Of a DNA stretch of 64,000 nt, positions 63,340 to 64,000 are shown one piece after another. The DNA lies in the NCBI RefSeq assembly GCF_019075875.1, contig NZ_JAHOOZ010000001.1, positions 5,708,001 through 5,772,000 on the forward strand, written 5' to 3'. The notes beneath the pieces were generated by a model, which saw only the letters and a program-made list of their open reading frames with translations, was not told where the DNA came from and ran no database searches. This stretch comes from Novosphingobium sp. G106 (GTDB lineage Bacteria > Pseudomonadota > Alphaproteobacteria > Sphingomonadales > Sphingomonadaceae). The position numbers and the translations under genes are program-made. Within the stretch, counting starts at the first letter, position 1; each line of letters opens with the position of its first letter.

Positions 63340-63499
63340 GGCCCCGAGGCGACTGTAACTTATATGCCGGCTCCTTTAAGAGCCCACGCGTCGATTTGGC
63401 TTCACTTGCGCACGAGCGCTGCTGCTCGCACGGGCGCTACCTAAGCGTCGTGCCAAACTGGCGTTCAAGGTAGCCGCCGGGACTACCGCTCCTTCGTAG

Positions 63500-64000
63500 C
63501 TACAACGACCAACTTCCCCACGGCGGTAGCACTCGGCGAAGGTCCCACCATTCCGGCTCCGTATCTTGCCACGGAGCGGCTTCCTCTGGCCAGGTGTCCC
63601 GCAGTTCCGCTTGGGCCTTGCGAGCCTCGGCCGCGGCGATCTGATCGCTCAGGGCAACCTCCATAAAGTCATGCCAGATTTTGGCCGGTATGCCCCCGCC
63701 CGTCACGGTCTTCATCGGGGCTTCATTGTCGTTTCCGACCCAGACGCCCACGACCAGATCTTCAGAAAAGCCGACGAACCATGCGTCTCGGTGATCCTGG
63801 GTGGTCCCCGTTTTGCCGAAAGCCGGAAGCGGCAACCTTGCCGCGGTTCCGGTGCCGCCCTCTACGACGGCATTTAACATGCCGAGCAGCGCCGCGCGCT
63901 CTTCGTAACCCATTGCCGTCCGTGCCTGGAAAGCATCGTCAGCCGGCATCCCAATGGGCCTTACCGGGTAGGACCCCGCGGCAACGCTGGCGTAGGCTCC
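63500..64000 (-). CDS. Class A penicillin-binding protein, C-terminal part
   Basis: At least 166 residues of the transpeptidase domain, running off the right edge. The KTG motif is in [30 protein letters not shown], and [16 protein letters not shown] and [12 protein letters not shown] are typical of PBP1A-like enzymes that build peptidoglycan. The C-terminal tail is Trp/Pro-rich. Confidence 0.9.
   Translation of the reverse strand, partial: GAYASVAAGSYPVRPIGMPADDAFQARTAMGYEERAALLGMLNAVVEGGTGTAARLPLPAFGKTGTTQDHRDAWFVGFSEDLVVGVWVGNDNEAPMKTVTGGGIPAKIWHDFMEVALSDQIAAAEARKAQAELRDTWPEEAAPWQDTEPEWWDLRRVLPPWGSWSL

Overview
The window reads as high-GC alphaproteobacterial chromosome, most likely from a sphingomonad (Sphingomonadales). 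The evidence is a FecI/FecR/TonB-receptor system with an STN domain, a PEPxxWA-CTERM protein, an adjacent luxI-phyH pair, an ArdC/DUF2958/ParB/DUF736/relaxase mobile module of the kind common in sphingomonads, and an astexin/sphingonodin-type lasso peptide locus. No rRNA, tRNA or CRISPR array was recognised.

Layout. (1) 1-4390, minus strand: a tight operon of a PQQ alcohol dehydrogenase with the lanthanide-type DYD signature, a cytochrome c, a caa3-type oxidase subunit II with its own haem c, and the start of oxidase subunit I. (2) 4659-7967: an L,D-transpeptidase and several small proteins. (3) 8664-24258: the centrepiece, a lasso peptide locus embedded in a quorum-sensing locus. The plus strand carries a FecI-like sigma factor, a FecR-like anti-sigma factor, a TonB receptor with STN domain and a lasso isopeptidase. 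A leucine-dehydrogenase-type enzyme, an Lrp regulator and an acylphosphatase sit among them. The convergent minus strand carries luxI, phyH (2-oxoglutarate dioxygenase), a GntR regulator, a 42-residue lasso precursor missed by ordinary ORF size cut-offs, the B protein (RRE plus protease) and the cyclase. Two LuxR-type regulators lie beyond luxI. The inferred circuit is density-regulated production of a lasso peptide, re-uptake through the receptor, signalling through FecR and FecI, and linearisation by the isopeptidase.

(4) 24467-37271: a mobilisation/ICE-type module (DUF2285, ArdC, DUF2958, ParB-like, Lar, two MucR proteins, DUF736, a small HTH protein, TraF-like peptidase, lytic transglycosylase, relaxase) with no conjugation pilus genes. 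(5) 37478-41316: probable defence cargo (nucleotidyltransferase-HEPN fusion, DUF3644 HEPN-like protein, PD-(D/E)XK-like protein). (6) 41756-48480: a His-Xaa-Ser (Hxs) peptide-modification operon, hxsB-hxsC-hxsA, with no recognisable hxsD. The next gene, encoding a secreted protein, is split by an intact IS66 element flanked by a perfect 8-bp target duplication.

(7) 48505-64000: mostly housekeeping or unknown genes (lipoprotein, Tat-exported esterase, DUF6933, membrane proteins, LuxR-type HTH, PEP-CTERM protein, PilZ-like membrane protein, alpha/beta hydrolase), then IS110 and AlpA remnants, and at the right end an AI-2E-family transporter, DUF2254, DUF421, DUF305 and the C-terminus of a class A penicillin-binding protein.

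Four genes (27343, 45111, 52416 and 59468) are each broken by what looks like one extra base in a run of six to eight C or G. They are either homopolymer sequencing errors or real slippage, and should be checked before being called pseudogenes.
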